A stretch of 64,000 nt of DNA, from the NCBI GenBank assembly GCA_024280395.1, contig JAJRQG010000109.1, forward strand, positions 1 through 64,000, read 5' to 3'. Source of the DNA: Gammaproteobacteria bacterium (GTDB lineage Bacteria; Pseudomonadota; Gammaproteobacteria; Xanthomonadales; Marinicellaceae). The notes below the pieces were generated by a model that was given only the letters and a program-made list of their open reading frames with translations, had not been told where the DNA came from and ran no database searches. The position numbers and the translations under genes were made by a program. Below are positions 1-9,876 of this stretch, one piece after another (position 1 is the first letter of the stretch; the number at the start of each line of letters is the position of its first letter).

Positions 1-2
1 AA

Positions 3-341
3 TCTTTTGGGCATTCTTGTATTGATATTTCTGATGGTTTGTTGGCAGATTTAGGCCATATTTGTAAAGCCAGTATGCTTGGGGCAAAAATATCATTGGA
101 GCAAATACCTGTTAATCAACAGGTCAAAGACTCATCTCCAGAGTGGTCAAATTTTGTACTTTGTGGTGGTGATGATTACCAATTGTGTTTTACCTTCTCG
201 GCTGAAGATTTAGATCAGTTGCCCGCCAATTGTACTGTTGTTGGGCAAATGGGATGTGGTGAAGGTGTAAAGGTGTTTGCCAATAATCAGGAAGTCAAGG
301 TTGCCAACAAAGGCTTTATACATTTTAATCAGACAGAATAA
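3..341 (+). CDS. thiL: Thiamine-monophosphate kinase, C-terminal part (5' truncated by window edge)
   Basis: Frame 3 is open from the window edge: SFGHSCIDISDGLLADLGHI...LCGGDDYQLCFTF, typical ThiL motifs. Confidence 0.85.
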   Translation, partial: SFGHSCIDISDGLLADLGHICKASMLGAKISLEQIPVNQQVKDSSPEWSNFVLCGGDDYQLCFTFSAEDLDQLPANCTVVGQMGCGEGVKVFANNQEVKVANKGFIHFNQTE

Positions 342-361
342 TCTTAGGCGAATTGTGGTTC

Positions 362-817
362 TTACTTCTTAAATGCCTTTTCATAAGTCGCAATATAATC
401 CTCGACTGATATTTTGGCCATTAACTCACCAACCAACTCAAATGGAATCGCATCAATCTTTTTAAAACGAATACAACTCTTGCCCATGTTCAGCTTGTAT
501 TTACTGTGCTTTGGATATTGTTCTTCAAACCAATCCAGTAACACAGAATCCATATAAATACCCATGTGATACAGGGCCATAAAATTCTTCTGACAAGCTA
601 TGCTGACAAAAGGCAAAGGTGTATCGTCGGTACAGTGATAGCCATCGGGATAAGTGGATAAGGGAATTTGATAGGCGAGCATTTTACCGCTAATGACTTC
701 ATCAAAACCGTTGGGAATATTGTCAACAATGGTTTGTCTCAACTGTTTGAAAATACTTTGCTTGTCATCTGGCAGTTGGGCCATGAAGTTTTTTATATCA
801 GAAGTTTCAAGTTTCAT
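362..817 (-). CDS. DUF1801/YdhG-like domain protein
   Basis: 151 aa ORF with PNGFDEVISGKMLAYQIPLSTYP and FMALYHMGIYMD, typical of DUF1801. Confidence 0.7.
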   Translation of the reverse strand: MKLETSDIKNFMAQLPDDKQSIFKQLRQTIVDNIPNGFDEVISGKMLAYQIPLSTYPDGYHCTDDTPLPFVSIACQKNFMALYHMGIYMDSVLLDWFEEQYPKHSKYKLNMGKSCIRFKKIDAIPFELVGELMAKISVEDYIATYEKAFKK

Positions 818-845
818 TGTAAAATTCCATGTTAAATTTCTAAAG

Positions 846-1496
846 TTAGGTTTCTAAAAAATATCCATCATCATCTAATTCAGGATAAGGCTGGTTTTTT
901 TCGCGGTACATTCTGGCAATTCGAGGGTAACTCCATTCAAACAACAATTTATCATAGCGTTTATCTGGCATAGAACGGGTATTATACATGCCTGCTTTTA
1001 GTCTTTGTTTCTGAGCTTCAAACAATATGACCGCTGAGGCTACTGATACATTGAGTGAAGCAACCATACCTTGCATGGGGACGACAATATGCTTGTCCAC
1101 AATTTTTGCTGTTTGGTCACTAATGCCTTTGAGCTCTGTGCCCATTACTATGGCTGTTGGTTTCGTGTAATCAACTTTTCGGTAGTCGATGGCTTGATCC
1201 GAAAAATGTGCAGCCAATAATTGGTAACCTTGGTCTTGAAAAGTTTTGGCACAGCTTGGAAAATCTTCAAACTTATGGGCTTCTACCCACTTTTGTGAAC
1301 CTTTAGCATAATAGTTCAATTGACGATAACCCTTGGTAACAGGAATGTATTGTATATCCTGAACACCGACTGCATCACAGGTGCGAACAATGGCATTGAA
1401 GTTGTGCGGTTTGTGTATGTTGTCCAAAATAACCGTTAAGTCCATTTGTCGTTTAAACAGCACTTCTTTTATCTTTTGGAATCTTTCTGGTGTCAT
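846..1496 (-). CDS. trmH: tRNA (guanosine-2'-O-)-methyltransferase TrmH (SpoU family)
   Basis: LDNIHKPHNFNAIVRTCDAVGV, AIVMGTELKGIS, VPMQGMVASLNVSVASAVILFEA SpoU motifs. Confidence 0.88.
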   Translation of the reverse strand: MTPERFQKIKEVLFKRQMDLTVILDNIHKPHNFNAIVRTCDAVGVQDIQYIPVTKGYRQLNYYAKGSQKWVEAHKFEDFPSCAKTFQDQGYQLLAAHFSDQAIDYRKVDYTKPTAIVMGTELKGISDQTAKIVDKHIVVPMQGMVASLNVSVASAVILFEAQKQRLKAGMYNTRSMPDKRYDKLLFEWSYPRIARMYREKNQPYPELDDDGYFLET

Positions 1497-1591
1497 TTTG
1501 CTGTATTTGCCTTATATTTCAAATTGTTTTAATTAATTACTTGCTTTAAGAAATCATCGTATGTTATTGTTATTGCAAGTTAAAGATGCCC

Positions 1592-1609
1592 TTAACTTAA
1601 TTAAGTTAA
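1592..1609. repeat. Perfect 18-bp AT-rich palindrome TTAACTTAATTAAGTTAA upstream of trmH
   Basis: Sequence equals its own reverse complement; a TATAAT hexamer follows at 1612-1617. Confidence 0.6.
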
Positions 1610-1644
1610 ATTATAATAATAAAAAATGAAAATTACCTCAATTC

Positions 1645-1670
1645 AAAGCCAAACTCCGCAGTTTGGCTTT
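1645..1670 (+). terminator. Intrinsic terminator-like hairpin
   Basis: AAAGCCAAACT-CCGC-AGTTTGGCTTT followed by a T-rich tract. Confidence 0.7.
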
Positions 1671-1825
1671 TTTCTTTTCTGGAGTATTTCTCTTTATCAA
1701 TTTTTGTTTTTCTACCCTGAAGAACAGGAAGGACATGAAGGTTTTTAAAATTAATAACAAAGCCTTATTCCAATTGCCTTTTTTACTTCATATTCTTCAA
1801 TATCTTCATGGTAAATTCCTTGTTT

Positions 1826-4321
1826 TTAATCCAATTCAGTTTTCTTAATAAGCGATGAAAAATAAACGGCATTGATTAGCCACCTTTGTGTGCCTAGCCA
1901 AAAGCCTCTGAATGTTGGGTTGAAATTAAACTTTATAATGGTTCCTTTGCCCATTTTATCGGCAATGATTAGCGGGCTGTTATTAATTTTCTCCAGCTTT
2001 TCATCCGAAATATACCCAGCAGCTCGTGTATTTTTTGTTGCAATCAATGGCGTTGAATATTGATTGTTGGATGGGGTCAGAAGACTGTTGCCTTTGAGTA
2101 GTGCATATTGTACAGTTTGTTGCATGCCAAAACCTAAAGGGTGTGTTAGGTCGGCATGTGCGGAAATAATTGCTCCACCAATGGTATTTTTTGCTTGGTC
2201 ACTCTCAAATTCTGCATAACTCTTGTTGGGTTCTTGGTTCTCAATTTTGGTGTCCTCCCTATCGTCTTTTTTAATTCCTTGAACAATTTTCTCAGTCCAC
2301 ATTGCTGATTTTTGCAAACTGATTAAGGTTCCTCCTTGTTTAACCCAGGTTTTTATTTTATCGGTTTCTTTGTCTGACAATGAGTGGAATTTACCAGAAG
2401 GGAAAATGAGGTGTGAATAATTATTGAGTTCAATTTTATTTAATTGAAGTTTGGTAATTTTGGTTAACGCCAATCCAACTTGGGTATCAAATAAATGCCA
2501 AATACTGCCAGCTTGGTAGGCATTGATGCTTGTTCCTTTGACCAGTAGAACTTTAGGTTGGTTAAGTGTGGTGATTGAGGGTGAGCCCAAATCTACACCA
2601 ATTTCATTTAAACCTTGGGTCAATGCATAACTAGAAATTTGAAAAAATTCAGAAATATTGGACAGTGCTGAAAGGACTTTATTTTCATTGTCTTTATTTA
2701 CAGGAACAATAATTGTACCGGGTTTAAACTCTATAGTTTTGCCTTGTGCTTTAATGGAAAAAGACTTGCTTGTAGCCTTGGAGAGTATGTCTTTTTGTTG
2801 AAGATAGTTCAAAGCAGCAGGAGCATTGCCATCTGACCAATTGAAGGCATAAGCGATGGCATTTTTGGCATATGAATTTTGCGCAGGTGCAAATTCAAAG
2901 TTTTTTCTGCTGGGTTCAGTCTTGCTCTTGGCATAATCAATTCCCCAAGCCATGGCGATATTCCACGCGGATACATCATAGAAAGTATTGTCTTTAAAAC
3001 TTTTCTGGGTACTAAAAAGTGATTTTATCAACGTATACTGTTCTTGATTGATGGGAATATACAGAGAAACAAAGGCTTCAAACTTATGTTTGTCAATGGT
3101 TAATGACTTGTCCAACATGCTTACTTTTATGTTGTGAATGGATAAATAATCCACCATTTTTTGCGCCTTAATTAAATTGTTTTTAAAGTCTAGTACGTAG
3201 CCTTTAAAGTTTTGCTTGCGGGCCTCCTCTTTAGCTTGGATAAAAAAATCTTTTTTATAATTGATTAGTTCAGGCTTTAGTGAATATGCCCCTGTTAATG
3301 TTGATAAAGCTGTTCTAAATTGATTGTCAATGCCTTCTGTTAAAGTGCGCAATCCTTCTTCGGTTTGTAATTTTCCACTTCTGGCACTGGCTTGCTCAAA
3401 TAAAATGCCAACGCTGCCCTGTAAATCGGGATAAGTTGAGCCTTTGCCAGGGTAGAAGTCATCATAGCTTTCTTGGGTATAAAAACTCATGCCTTTTTCG
3501 CTCAATGTTTTGGCGTGAAATTTACCGAGCTTATTGGTTAATTCAATGTTTTTGGCGGGAATCAAAGGATTGGCCCGTTCTGGAACACCGGGTTGAAAAA
3601 AGAAAGTTTTGTTACTGCCCATTTCGTGGTGGTCATCCAGTACATGCGGTTTCCATTGATGAAACTGTTTTAAACGGGCACGGGATTCAGGCTGAGTCAA
3701 CAATAACCAATCTCGATTTAAATCAAACCAATAATGGTTGGTTCGGCCATTTGGGTTTTGTTCATTGTGTGAACTGTCGTATTCATCTGGGTTATCAATC
3801 ATGCCACGATTCGAGTTAACATCGGTAACAAACCTATCGTAACCATCTGGGTTGATGGTAGGGTCAATGATAATTAAAGTTTCGTTCAATATTTTGTCTA
3901 TTTTCTCAGAATGCCCTGCTATTAAATGATAAGCATATAAGACACTGGCATTGGCACCGCTGGCTTCATTGCCGTGCACACTAAAGCCATTCCAAACACG
4001 CAAAATATCATCGCGCTTGGCAAGATTCTCTAGGTTTTCCATGTTCTTATCAGAACTGATAAGCAGTAACACCAAACGGCGGCCTTCATGCGTCATGCCA
4101 TAATCCATTAACCGTGCCCTGGCAGAAGAGGCACCAAGAATGCTTAAATATTGAACAATTTGATCATGGCGGTAATGTCTATAGCCTACCTCAATACCTG
4201 TAACGGCTTTGGGAGTGGGGATAGAAGTATCATAGCGAGTATCTTGTGGTAAATAATCTTCAAGTATTAACGCGTTGGCGCTAAAACACATCAAAATCAA
4301 TAAAATAATATTTTTAATCAT
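1826..4321 (-). CDS. Secreted M14-family zinc carboxypeptidase with C-terminal glutamine-amidotransferase-like region
   Basis: Signal peptide; VHGNEASG (HxxE) and DPTINPDGYDRF motifs; 831 aa. Confidence 0.85.
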   Translation of the reverse strand: MIKNIILLILMCFSANALILEDYLPQDTRYDTSIPTPKAVTGIEVGYRHYRHDQIVQYLSILGASSARARLMDYGMTHEGRRLVLLLISSDKNMENLENLAKRDDILRVWNGFSVHGNEASGANASVLYAYHLIAGHSEKIDKILNETLIIIDPTINPDGYDRFVTDVNSNRGMIDNPDEYDSSHNEQNPNGRTNHYWFDLNRDWLLLTQPESRARLKQFHQWKPHVLDDHHEMGSNKTFFFQPGVPERANPLIPAKNIELTNKLGKFHAKTLSEKGMSFYTQESYDDFYPGKGSTYPDLQGSVGILFEQASARSGKLQTEEGLRTLTEGIDNQFRTALSTLTGAYSLKPELINYKKDFFIQAKEEARKQNFKGYVLDFKNNLIKAQKMVDYLSIHNIKVSMLDKSLTIDKHKFEAFVSLYIPINQEQYTLIKSLFSTQKSFKDNTFYDVSAWNIAMAWGIDYAKSKTEPSRKNFEFAPAQNSYAKNAIAYAFNWSDGNAPAALNYLQQKDILSKATSKSFSIKAQGKTIEFKPGTIIVPVNKDNENKVLSALSNISEFFQISSYALTQGLNEIGVDLGSPSITTLNQPKVLLVKGTSINAYQAGSIWHLFDTQVGLALTKITKLQLNKIELNNYSHLIFPSGKFHSLSDKETDKIKTWVKQGGTLISLQKSAMWTEKIVQGIKKDDREDTKIENQEPNKSYAEFESDQAKNTIGGAIISAHADLTHPLGFGMQQTVQYALLKGNSLLTPSNNQYSTPLIATKNTRAAGYISDEKLEKINNSPLIIADKMGKGTIIKFNFNPTFRGFWLGTQRWLINAVYFSSLIKKTELD

Positions 4322-4330
4322 AAATCGGTC

Positions 4331-5104
4331 CTAATAATCAAATTCAGCAATCACAGGGGTGTGATCAGATGGGCGTTCCCAAGTTCTGGGTTGTTTGTCA
4401 ATATAAGCAGAAGTCAGCATCTCACTCATGGGTTCGTTGGTTAAAATCAAATCAATTCTCAAACCTAAATTTCTTGGGAATCCGCCCATGCGGTAATCCC
4501 ACCAGGAATAATGTCCAGCATCGTCGTGCAACAATCTAAAGCTATCATCGAAACCCAAATCCAAAATACCATCGAGTTTGGCACGTTCTTTATCCGTACA
4601 CAAAATCTTACGACGCCAATATTCAGGATCATAAACATCTCGATCATCGGGTGCAATATTAAAATCTCCCAACACCACGACATTTTCGTATTCTTCAATT
4701 TGTTGTTCAATAAAAAGAGTAACCTGTTCTAACCAATGCATTTTGTATTCATATTTTTCAGAATTTGGTTCAGAACCATTGACCACATACAAATTAATAA
4801 CCCTTACATCATCAATAGTTGCCGCCAATATCCGGCGTTGTGGGTCATCTAAGCCTTCAATATCGGTAATCACATCGGTAGCAGGAGAGGAGCTGATAAT
4901 GGCCACACCATTGTAAGTAGGCTGCCCCGCATAAACCACATGCCAGCCAGCTTCTTTTATCTCAGCTTCGGGGAAATTTTCATCGGTGAGTTTGGTCTCT
5001 TGAATCGCCAACACATCAGGCTGGTTATCCTTGCACCAAGTAAGAACATGCTCTAATCTAACTTTTAAGGAATTAACATTCCAACTGACTATTTTCATTT
5101 GCAT
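4331..5104 (-). CDS. xthA: Exodeoxyribonuclease III
   Basis: MKIVSWNVNSLKVRLEHV, AIQETKL, GDFNIAPDDRDVYDP, PSDHTPVIAEF. Confidence 0.93.
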   Translation of the reverse strand: MQMKIVSWNVNSLKVRLEHVLTWCKDNQPDVLAIQETKLTDENFPEAEIKEAGWHVVYAGQPTYNGVAIISSSPATDVITDIEGLDDPQRRILAATIDDVRVINLYVVNGSEPNSEKYEYKMHWLEQVTLFIEQQIEEYENVVVLGDFNIAPDDRDVYDPEYWRRKILCTDKERAKLDGILDLGFDDSFRLLHDDAGHYSWWDYRMGGFPRNLGLRIDLILTNEPMSEMLTSAYIDKQPRTWERPSDHTPVIAEFDY

Positions 5105-5204
5105 TGCAATAATTTAAACAAGCATTAACTTTATCATAATTTTTATGATTACCATAGCCACAATTAATGAGTGTACAAATTATAAAAGAAAATTTAATTA
5201 TATG

Positions 5205-6071
5205 TCACGTATTTTTATCGATGCTTACCAATACAACTTTTATTGGAACAACAGGTTCTTCTTCTAGGTCTTTCGACAATAATTTCAGGCTTAGGTTGAC
5301 TCCAAACCTTGATAGGACTAAATGGCCCCATTTATTAAATGAAATAGAATCAACAATACTGTTAGTGTCGTATTTCCTGATAAGATTATTTTTGTCAAGA
5401 GAATAATCGAGACATGATTTTGTATCAGTATCATATCTAGAAATAATGCAAATTTTATTTTTAGATATAATGTAAATATCATTCAACAAGCCATAAGGAG
5501 GGAGCTCGTTTCTTGGCATGTTGTCATATTTATTAACCTCCCAAACTCCTATGATTTTTTTATCTAAAGTTAAATGATTATAATTTTCTTCATCATATTT
5601 GATATCTAGCATATAAATTTGCTTATTGTTCTGATTCCCTATTAGAACTTCTATACTTATGGGTTCGAAATCTTGAGAAATGCATTGAAAATAATTGCGA
5701 GTAAATGTTTGATAAGTTGTTCTATCTCCAAATAACATGCTTTGTTGTGTAATAGAGGTTTTAAGATAATCATTCTCAATCGAAATAATTTTTAAAGTGA
5801 AAACAGGTTTGTTGTCTTTAGAAAAGACAATTTGATTTTCTTGGCAATTATAGTCAACAATATTTTTTGAATCAATATCATGGAGATGTGCTTTTAAGTT
5901 AATAGAATCAAAGAACCATTTACTATTTATGGTTCCTTGCGGATTGCTATTGTCTATAGAAACAGGGGTCTTTTCTGTTAAAACCCAAGTCCCATCAATT
6001 TGACCACAGTAATCATTTTCTGAAAATACTAAAGTACTTGCAAAAATCGTTAATAAAATCATTTTTTTCAT
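5205..6071 (-). CDS. Hypothetical secreted protein
   Basis: 288 aa ORF with signal peptide MKKMILLTIFASTLVFS; no family recognised. Confidence 0.6.
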   Translation of the reverse strand: MKKMILLTIFASTLVFSENDYCGQIDGTWVLTEKTPVSIDNSNPQGTINSKWFFDSINLKAHLHDIDSKNIVDYNCQENQIVFSKDNKPVFTLKIISIENDYLKTSITQQSMLFGDRTTYQTFTRNYFQCISQDFEPISIEVLIGNQNNKQIYMLDIKYDEENYNHLTLDKKIIGVWEVNKYDNMPRNELPPYGLLNDIYIISKNKICIISRYDTDTKSCLDYSLDKNNLIRKYDTNSIVDSISFNKWGHLVLSRFGVNLSLKLLSKDLEEEPVVPIKVVLVSIDKNT

Positions 6072-6133
6072 TGGGATCTAAGATTAATTGAATAAAACTA
6101 ACTTTAGCATAAATCAAAAGAAATGAAGCAAAA

Positions 6134-6164
6134 AAAAGAGCAAAGAAGAAATCTTTGCTCTTTT
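6134..6164. terminator. Bidirectional intrinsic terminator
   Basis: AAAAGAGCAAAG-AAGAAAT-CTTTGCTCTTTT, perfect 12-bp arms, directly downstream of the fadE-like gene on the minus strand. Confidence 0.8.
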
Positions 6165-6186
6165 CAAACAGACTAAATATATTGCT

Positions 6187-8658
6187 TTAAGCCGCTTTTA
6201 TCTTGGTGATTTTAGCGGATTTCTTAGCGGTTCTATCAAAAGCATCAAATGGGAAGTCGTCAACAGCAACCACTTCTGCTACTTCTGCTCTGACTATAGT
6301 GAGTTTGTCAAACTCGCTTTGGCCAATGATTTTTCTATCCAAAGCCTGTTGTAATTGGTCGGCTGGTGCGATAGCATCAATTTCACCGGCTTTTAGGGCT
6401 TTTAAAATGCGGCGTTCTAGAGGTTCTGCATCAATGACTTTTTTCAAGGTTTCGTTCATTTGCAATACCACGTTGTTTTCGGTGACATCTTTGTCAATGC
6501 CATCGGTTAAACGGGCTCTGGTTTCGTTTGGATTAAGGATTAAACTGGCGGCTTTATGACCCAATCTATCGCCAGCTGGCAATTCATGTGTGCCCAATGG
6601 CAAGACCAATCTGCGTAGAATGAAACCAACCACTTTGCTTGGGAAGTTGTAAGTTAACATTTTAAAGGCTTGTTCTATCTTGTAGAAATGTTCATGCAAT
6701 GCCCATGCAACGATTGCTTGATCGGCATGGTTGGAACCTTGGTCACGGTATCTTTTCAATACGGCTGATGCCATATACAAGTGACTTAATACATCACCTA
6801 AACGTGCGGAGGTTTTTTCTTTGCGTTTTAAAGCGCCACCCAGTGTTAACATGGATACATCTGCTGCCAAACCAAATGCTGCGCTATAACGGCTAATTTT
6901 TGCATAAAATTTCTTGGTGAATTTATCGTGTGGTGCTTTTTCTAAACGCCACAACCCTAATCCCATAAAGAAAGAGCGAACCGCATTACTAAAACTGTAA
7001 CCAATGTGGTTGAATAAAAGCTTATCAAATTTTTCTAAACGTTCGTCTTTATTTTCAATACTGGCTGCTTCCATCTCTTTTAACACATAAGGATGGCAAC
7101 GAATTGCTCCTTGTCCAAAGATAATCATGCTGCGGGTTAGTATGTTGGCGCCTTCTACGGTGATCCAAATGGGTAAACCCTGCCAACCTTTGCCTAGGTA
7201 GTTTTTTGGCCCCATGATAATGCCTTTGCCGCCATGAATGTCCATCGCGTGAGAAATGATGGTTCGAGACATATCGGTTGCGTGCATCTTTGCAATCGCG
7301 GAAGGTACGGCTGGAATTTCACCTTGATCAACTGCCAATGCAGTCATGGTAGAAGTTGCAGCACAAGTATATGTAAGGCCGGCTATTTCACACAGTTTTT
7401 CTTCCACACCTTCAAAACGCCCAATTGGCATATTGAATTGTTTGCGGATACGGGCATAGGCACCAGTGGCAAATGCCACCATTTTTGCACCACCTGTTGA
7501 ACAAGATGGTAATGAAATTGCGCGACCAACCGACAAACATTCAACCAGCATCATCCAACCTTTTCCGATCATTTTTTCCTCGCCAATCAAATAACTCATG
7601 GGGATGAAAACATCTTTGCCCCGTACCGGGCCATTCATAAACATGACATCTAATGGATTGTGTCTTCTGCCTATATCCATGCCTTTGGTTTCTCTTGGAA
7701 TCAAAGCCAATGTAATGCCTAAATGCTCCTTGTCTCCGATTAAACCATCTGGATCTGACATTTGAAATGCCAATCCTACAACAGTTGCGACAGGTGCCAA
7801 GGTGATGTATCTCTTGTCAAAATTTAACAGTACACCCAATTGTTTTTTACCTTTAAATGTTTTTTTGCAAACCACTCCTGTATCTGGAATAGATGTCGCA
7901 TCTGAACCTGCACTTGGGCCGGTTAATGCAAAGCAAGGAATGTCTTTGCCTGCTGCTAAGCGAGGTAAGTAATGTTCTTTTTGAGCTTCGGTTCCATATT
8001 GGTGCAATAACTCAGCAGGTCCTAATGAGTTGGGCACGGCAACAGATGCCGCAACTGCTACGCTGCGTGATGCTAATTTTTGTAATACCATTGAATGGCC
8101 GAGAGCTGAGAATCCTAATCCGCCATGTTTTTTAGAAATAATCATGCCAATGAAACCATTGTCACGAATAAACTGCCACACATCTTCGGGCATATCGCCT
8201 TTGACATGATTGATTTCATATTCATCAATCATGCTGCACAATTCAGCAACAGGGCCATCGATAAAATTTTGTTCATCGGTGGTTAATTGTGGAGGTGGAA
8301 TATCGTGTAATTTCTTAAAATTGGGTTTGCCGCTGAATAATTCACCATCCCAACTCACTGTTCCTGATTCAAGAGCTGTTTTTTCAGTTTCGGATAGATT
8401 GGGTAAAGCTTTTTTATAAAACCCCAAAAAAGGAGCCGTGACCAATTGTTGGCGAATATTTTTTACATTCAAGATAACGGCTAAAGCTACAAAAATTGCC
8501 CAAACGAGTCCAACTGAAAACCAGCCATTTGTGAAGTTCATGGTAGTTAGCACCATAATTATTGATGTAACACCTGTCCAAATTTTTAAATTAGTTTTTA
8601 GGTACGAGCAGGCAAAAGAAGCGGCCAAAAATGCACCAAAAAGAATAAGAAAGTTCAT
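6187..8658 (-). CDS. fadE: Acyl-CoA dehydrogenase FadE-type (start reassigned from 8691 to the ATG at 8658)
   Basis: ACAD core plus C-terminal DUF1974-like region; ATG at 8656-8658 is preceded by GGAGAAAA; the upstream ATG at 8691 lies inside an inverted repeat. Confidence 0.88.
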   Translation of the reverse strand: MNFLILFGAFLAASFACSYLKTNLKIWTGVTSIIMVLTTMNFTNGWFSVGLVWAIFVALAVILNVKNIRQQLVTAPFLGFYKKALPNLSETEKTALESGTVSWDGELFSGKPNFKKLHDIPPPQLTTDEQNFIDGPVAELCSMIDEYEINHVKGDMPEDVWQFIRDNGFIGMIISKKHGGLGFSALGHSMVLQKLASRSVAVAASVAVPNSLGPAELLHQYGTEAQKEHYLPRLAAGKDIPCFALTGPSAGSDATSIPDTGVVCKKTFKGKKQLGVLLNFDKRYITLAPVATVVGLAFQMSDPDGLIGDKEHLGITLALIPRETKGMDIGRRHNPLDVMFMNGPVRGKDVFIPMSYLIGEEKMIGKGWMMLVECLSVGRAISLPSCSTGGAKMVAFATGAYARIRKQFNMPIGRFEGVEEKLCEIAGLTYTCAATSTMTALAVDQGEIPAVPSAIAKMHATDMSRTIISHAMDIHGGKGIIMGPKNYLGKGWQGLPIWITVEGANILTRSMIIFGQGAIRCHPYVLKEMEAASIENKDERLEKFDKLLFNHIGYSFSNAVRSFFMGLGLWRLEKAPHDKFTKKFYAKISRYSAAFGLAADVSMLTLGGALKRKEKTSARLGDVLSHLYMASAVLKRYRDQGSNHADQAIVAWALHEHFYKIEQAFKMLTYNFPSKVVGFILRRLVLPLGTHELPAGDRLGHKAASLILNPNETRARLTDGIDKDVTENNVVLQMNETLKKVIDAEPLERRILKALKAGEIDAIAPADQLQQALDRKIIGQSEFDKLTIVRAEVAEVVAVDDFPFDAFDRTAKKSAKITKIKAA

Positions 8659-8680
8659 GGGTTTTCTCCAAAAATTAATA

Positions 8681-8698
8681 CCATACGCCATAGTATGG
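8681..8698. promoter_or_regulatory. TetR-type operator, site 1
   Basis: CCATAC-GCCATA-GTATGG inverted repeat in the fadE/tetR divergent region. Confidence 0.65.
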
Positions 8699-8717
8699 TG
8701 GCAAACAATACTATTGT

Positions 8718-8735
8718 CAATACGCTAGCGTATGG
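8718..8735. promoter_or_regulatory. TetR-type operator, site 2
   Basis: CAATACGCTAGCGTATGG containing perfect palindrome ATACGCTAGCGTAT; 14/18 identical to site 1. Confidence 0.65.
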
Positions 8736-8799
8736 ATAAGATCAAAAAATACAGTTTTTCCTTTCAATCAACAATTTTCTAGTGTTTAATAGAGTCATC

Positions 8800-9372
8800 A
8801 TGAGCGAACTAGCCAAGAAAAAATCACTGACTGCCAAAGATTGGCAAGAAGCCGCATTGAATGTCATTGCACATCAAGGTGTGGGCGCTGTTGCTGTGGA
8901 GCCTTTGGCACGTGCATTGGGTGTAACTAAGGGCAGTTTTTATTGGCATTTTAGTAATCGCATGGATTTGGTCAAACAGGCATTAAAGCGCTGGCGAGAG
9001 AATGACAATCAGCTCATCGAACAGAATATTTTGCCAATTAAAAATCCAAAGAAACGTTTGTTGGCTTGGTTTAAACTCAGTGCAGAACCCATTCAGTCAC
9101 ATCTGATTTACAGCACCTTATTGGCCGATAGGTCACATGCCATGATTTCGAAGATACTTAAAGAAATTACTTTGGAAAGGTTGGCTCATTTACAAAAATC
9201 TTACAAAGAGATGGGCTATGATAATGCCCGAGCTAAATCGCAATCACTGCTGGCTTATTCAGTCTATGTGGGTTTTTTGCACATGGCAAAAACTTTGTAT
9301 GGTGCTTTGCCAGGTAGCACTGAGGCCGAAGACTATGCACAGTTTGTGGCCAAGCAATTAATTCCTTCATAG
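8800..9372 (+). CDS. TetR/AcrR family regulator (ORF can extend to GTG 8782)
   Basis: N-terminal HTH: LNVIAHQGVGAVAVEPLARALGVTKGSFYWHFSNRMDLVKQAL. Confidence 0.88.
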   Translation: MSELAKKKSLTAKDWQEAALNVIAHQGVGAVAVEPLARALGVTKGSFYWHFSNRMDLVKQALKRWRENDNQLIEQNILPIKNPKKRLLAWFKLSAEPIQSHLIYSTLLADRSHAMISKILKEITLERLAHLQKSYKEMGYDNARAKSQSLLAYSVYVGFLHMAKTLYGALPGSTEAEDYAQFVAKQLIPS

Positions 9373-9876
9373 GTTTTTATAATAAAACCACTTATCAGCA
9401 TCCATCAAATGAAAGGTTTTAGGCAACTCATTTTTTTCTAATCGACTGAACCCATTCTTTTCATAAAACCGATGTGCAGCATAGTAGGTAGGCACGGTGC
9501 CGAGAAATATTTGTTTGATTGAATGCTCATTACACCAGTTAAAAGTAGTGTCCATTAATTTTTGCCCAATGTTTAAAGGTTTTCCCCGATAGCCATTTTT
9601 GACGAACATTTTGCGTAATCCCACTTGTGCATTGCCAATGTCAGTTAAGGAAATTGTTCCCAATACTTCATTGTCTTGTAAGGCAATCCAAAAGTTGCCA
9701 GAGCCCTTTTGATAAAACTCCGGGATGATTTTAAGGTCAGGTTGATCAGCAGCAGAGATATTTACCCCAAATTCTCCACTTTGAATGCCAACTATCAAAT
9801 CTATAACTTGTTGCTCATACTCTTTTGTAAAGGGTGTAATGCGAAAACCAGTCATTTTAGAAATAGAGAAATCCAA
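9367..9876 (-). CDS. GNAT family N-acetyltransferase
   Basis: LGTISLTDIGNAQVGLRKMFVKNGYRGKPLNIGQKLM...AHRFYEKNGF. Confidence 0.85.
   Translation of the reverse strand: MDFSISKMTGFRITPFTKEYEQQVIDLIVGIQSGEFGVNISAADQPDLKIIPEFYQKGSGNFWIALQDNEVLGTISLTDIGNAQVGLRKMFVKNGYRGKPLNIGQKLMDTTFNWCNEHSIKQIFLGTVPTYYAAHRFYEKNGFSRLEKNELPKTFHLMDADKWFYYKNL

Noticed and set aside
3436-3819. 127-aa plus-strand ORF
   Set aside because: Antisense to the M14 peptidase gene with a strong family signature on the minus strand.
7234-7500. Plus-strand ORFs within the fadE region
   Set aside because: Shadows of the FadE coding frame.
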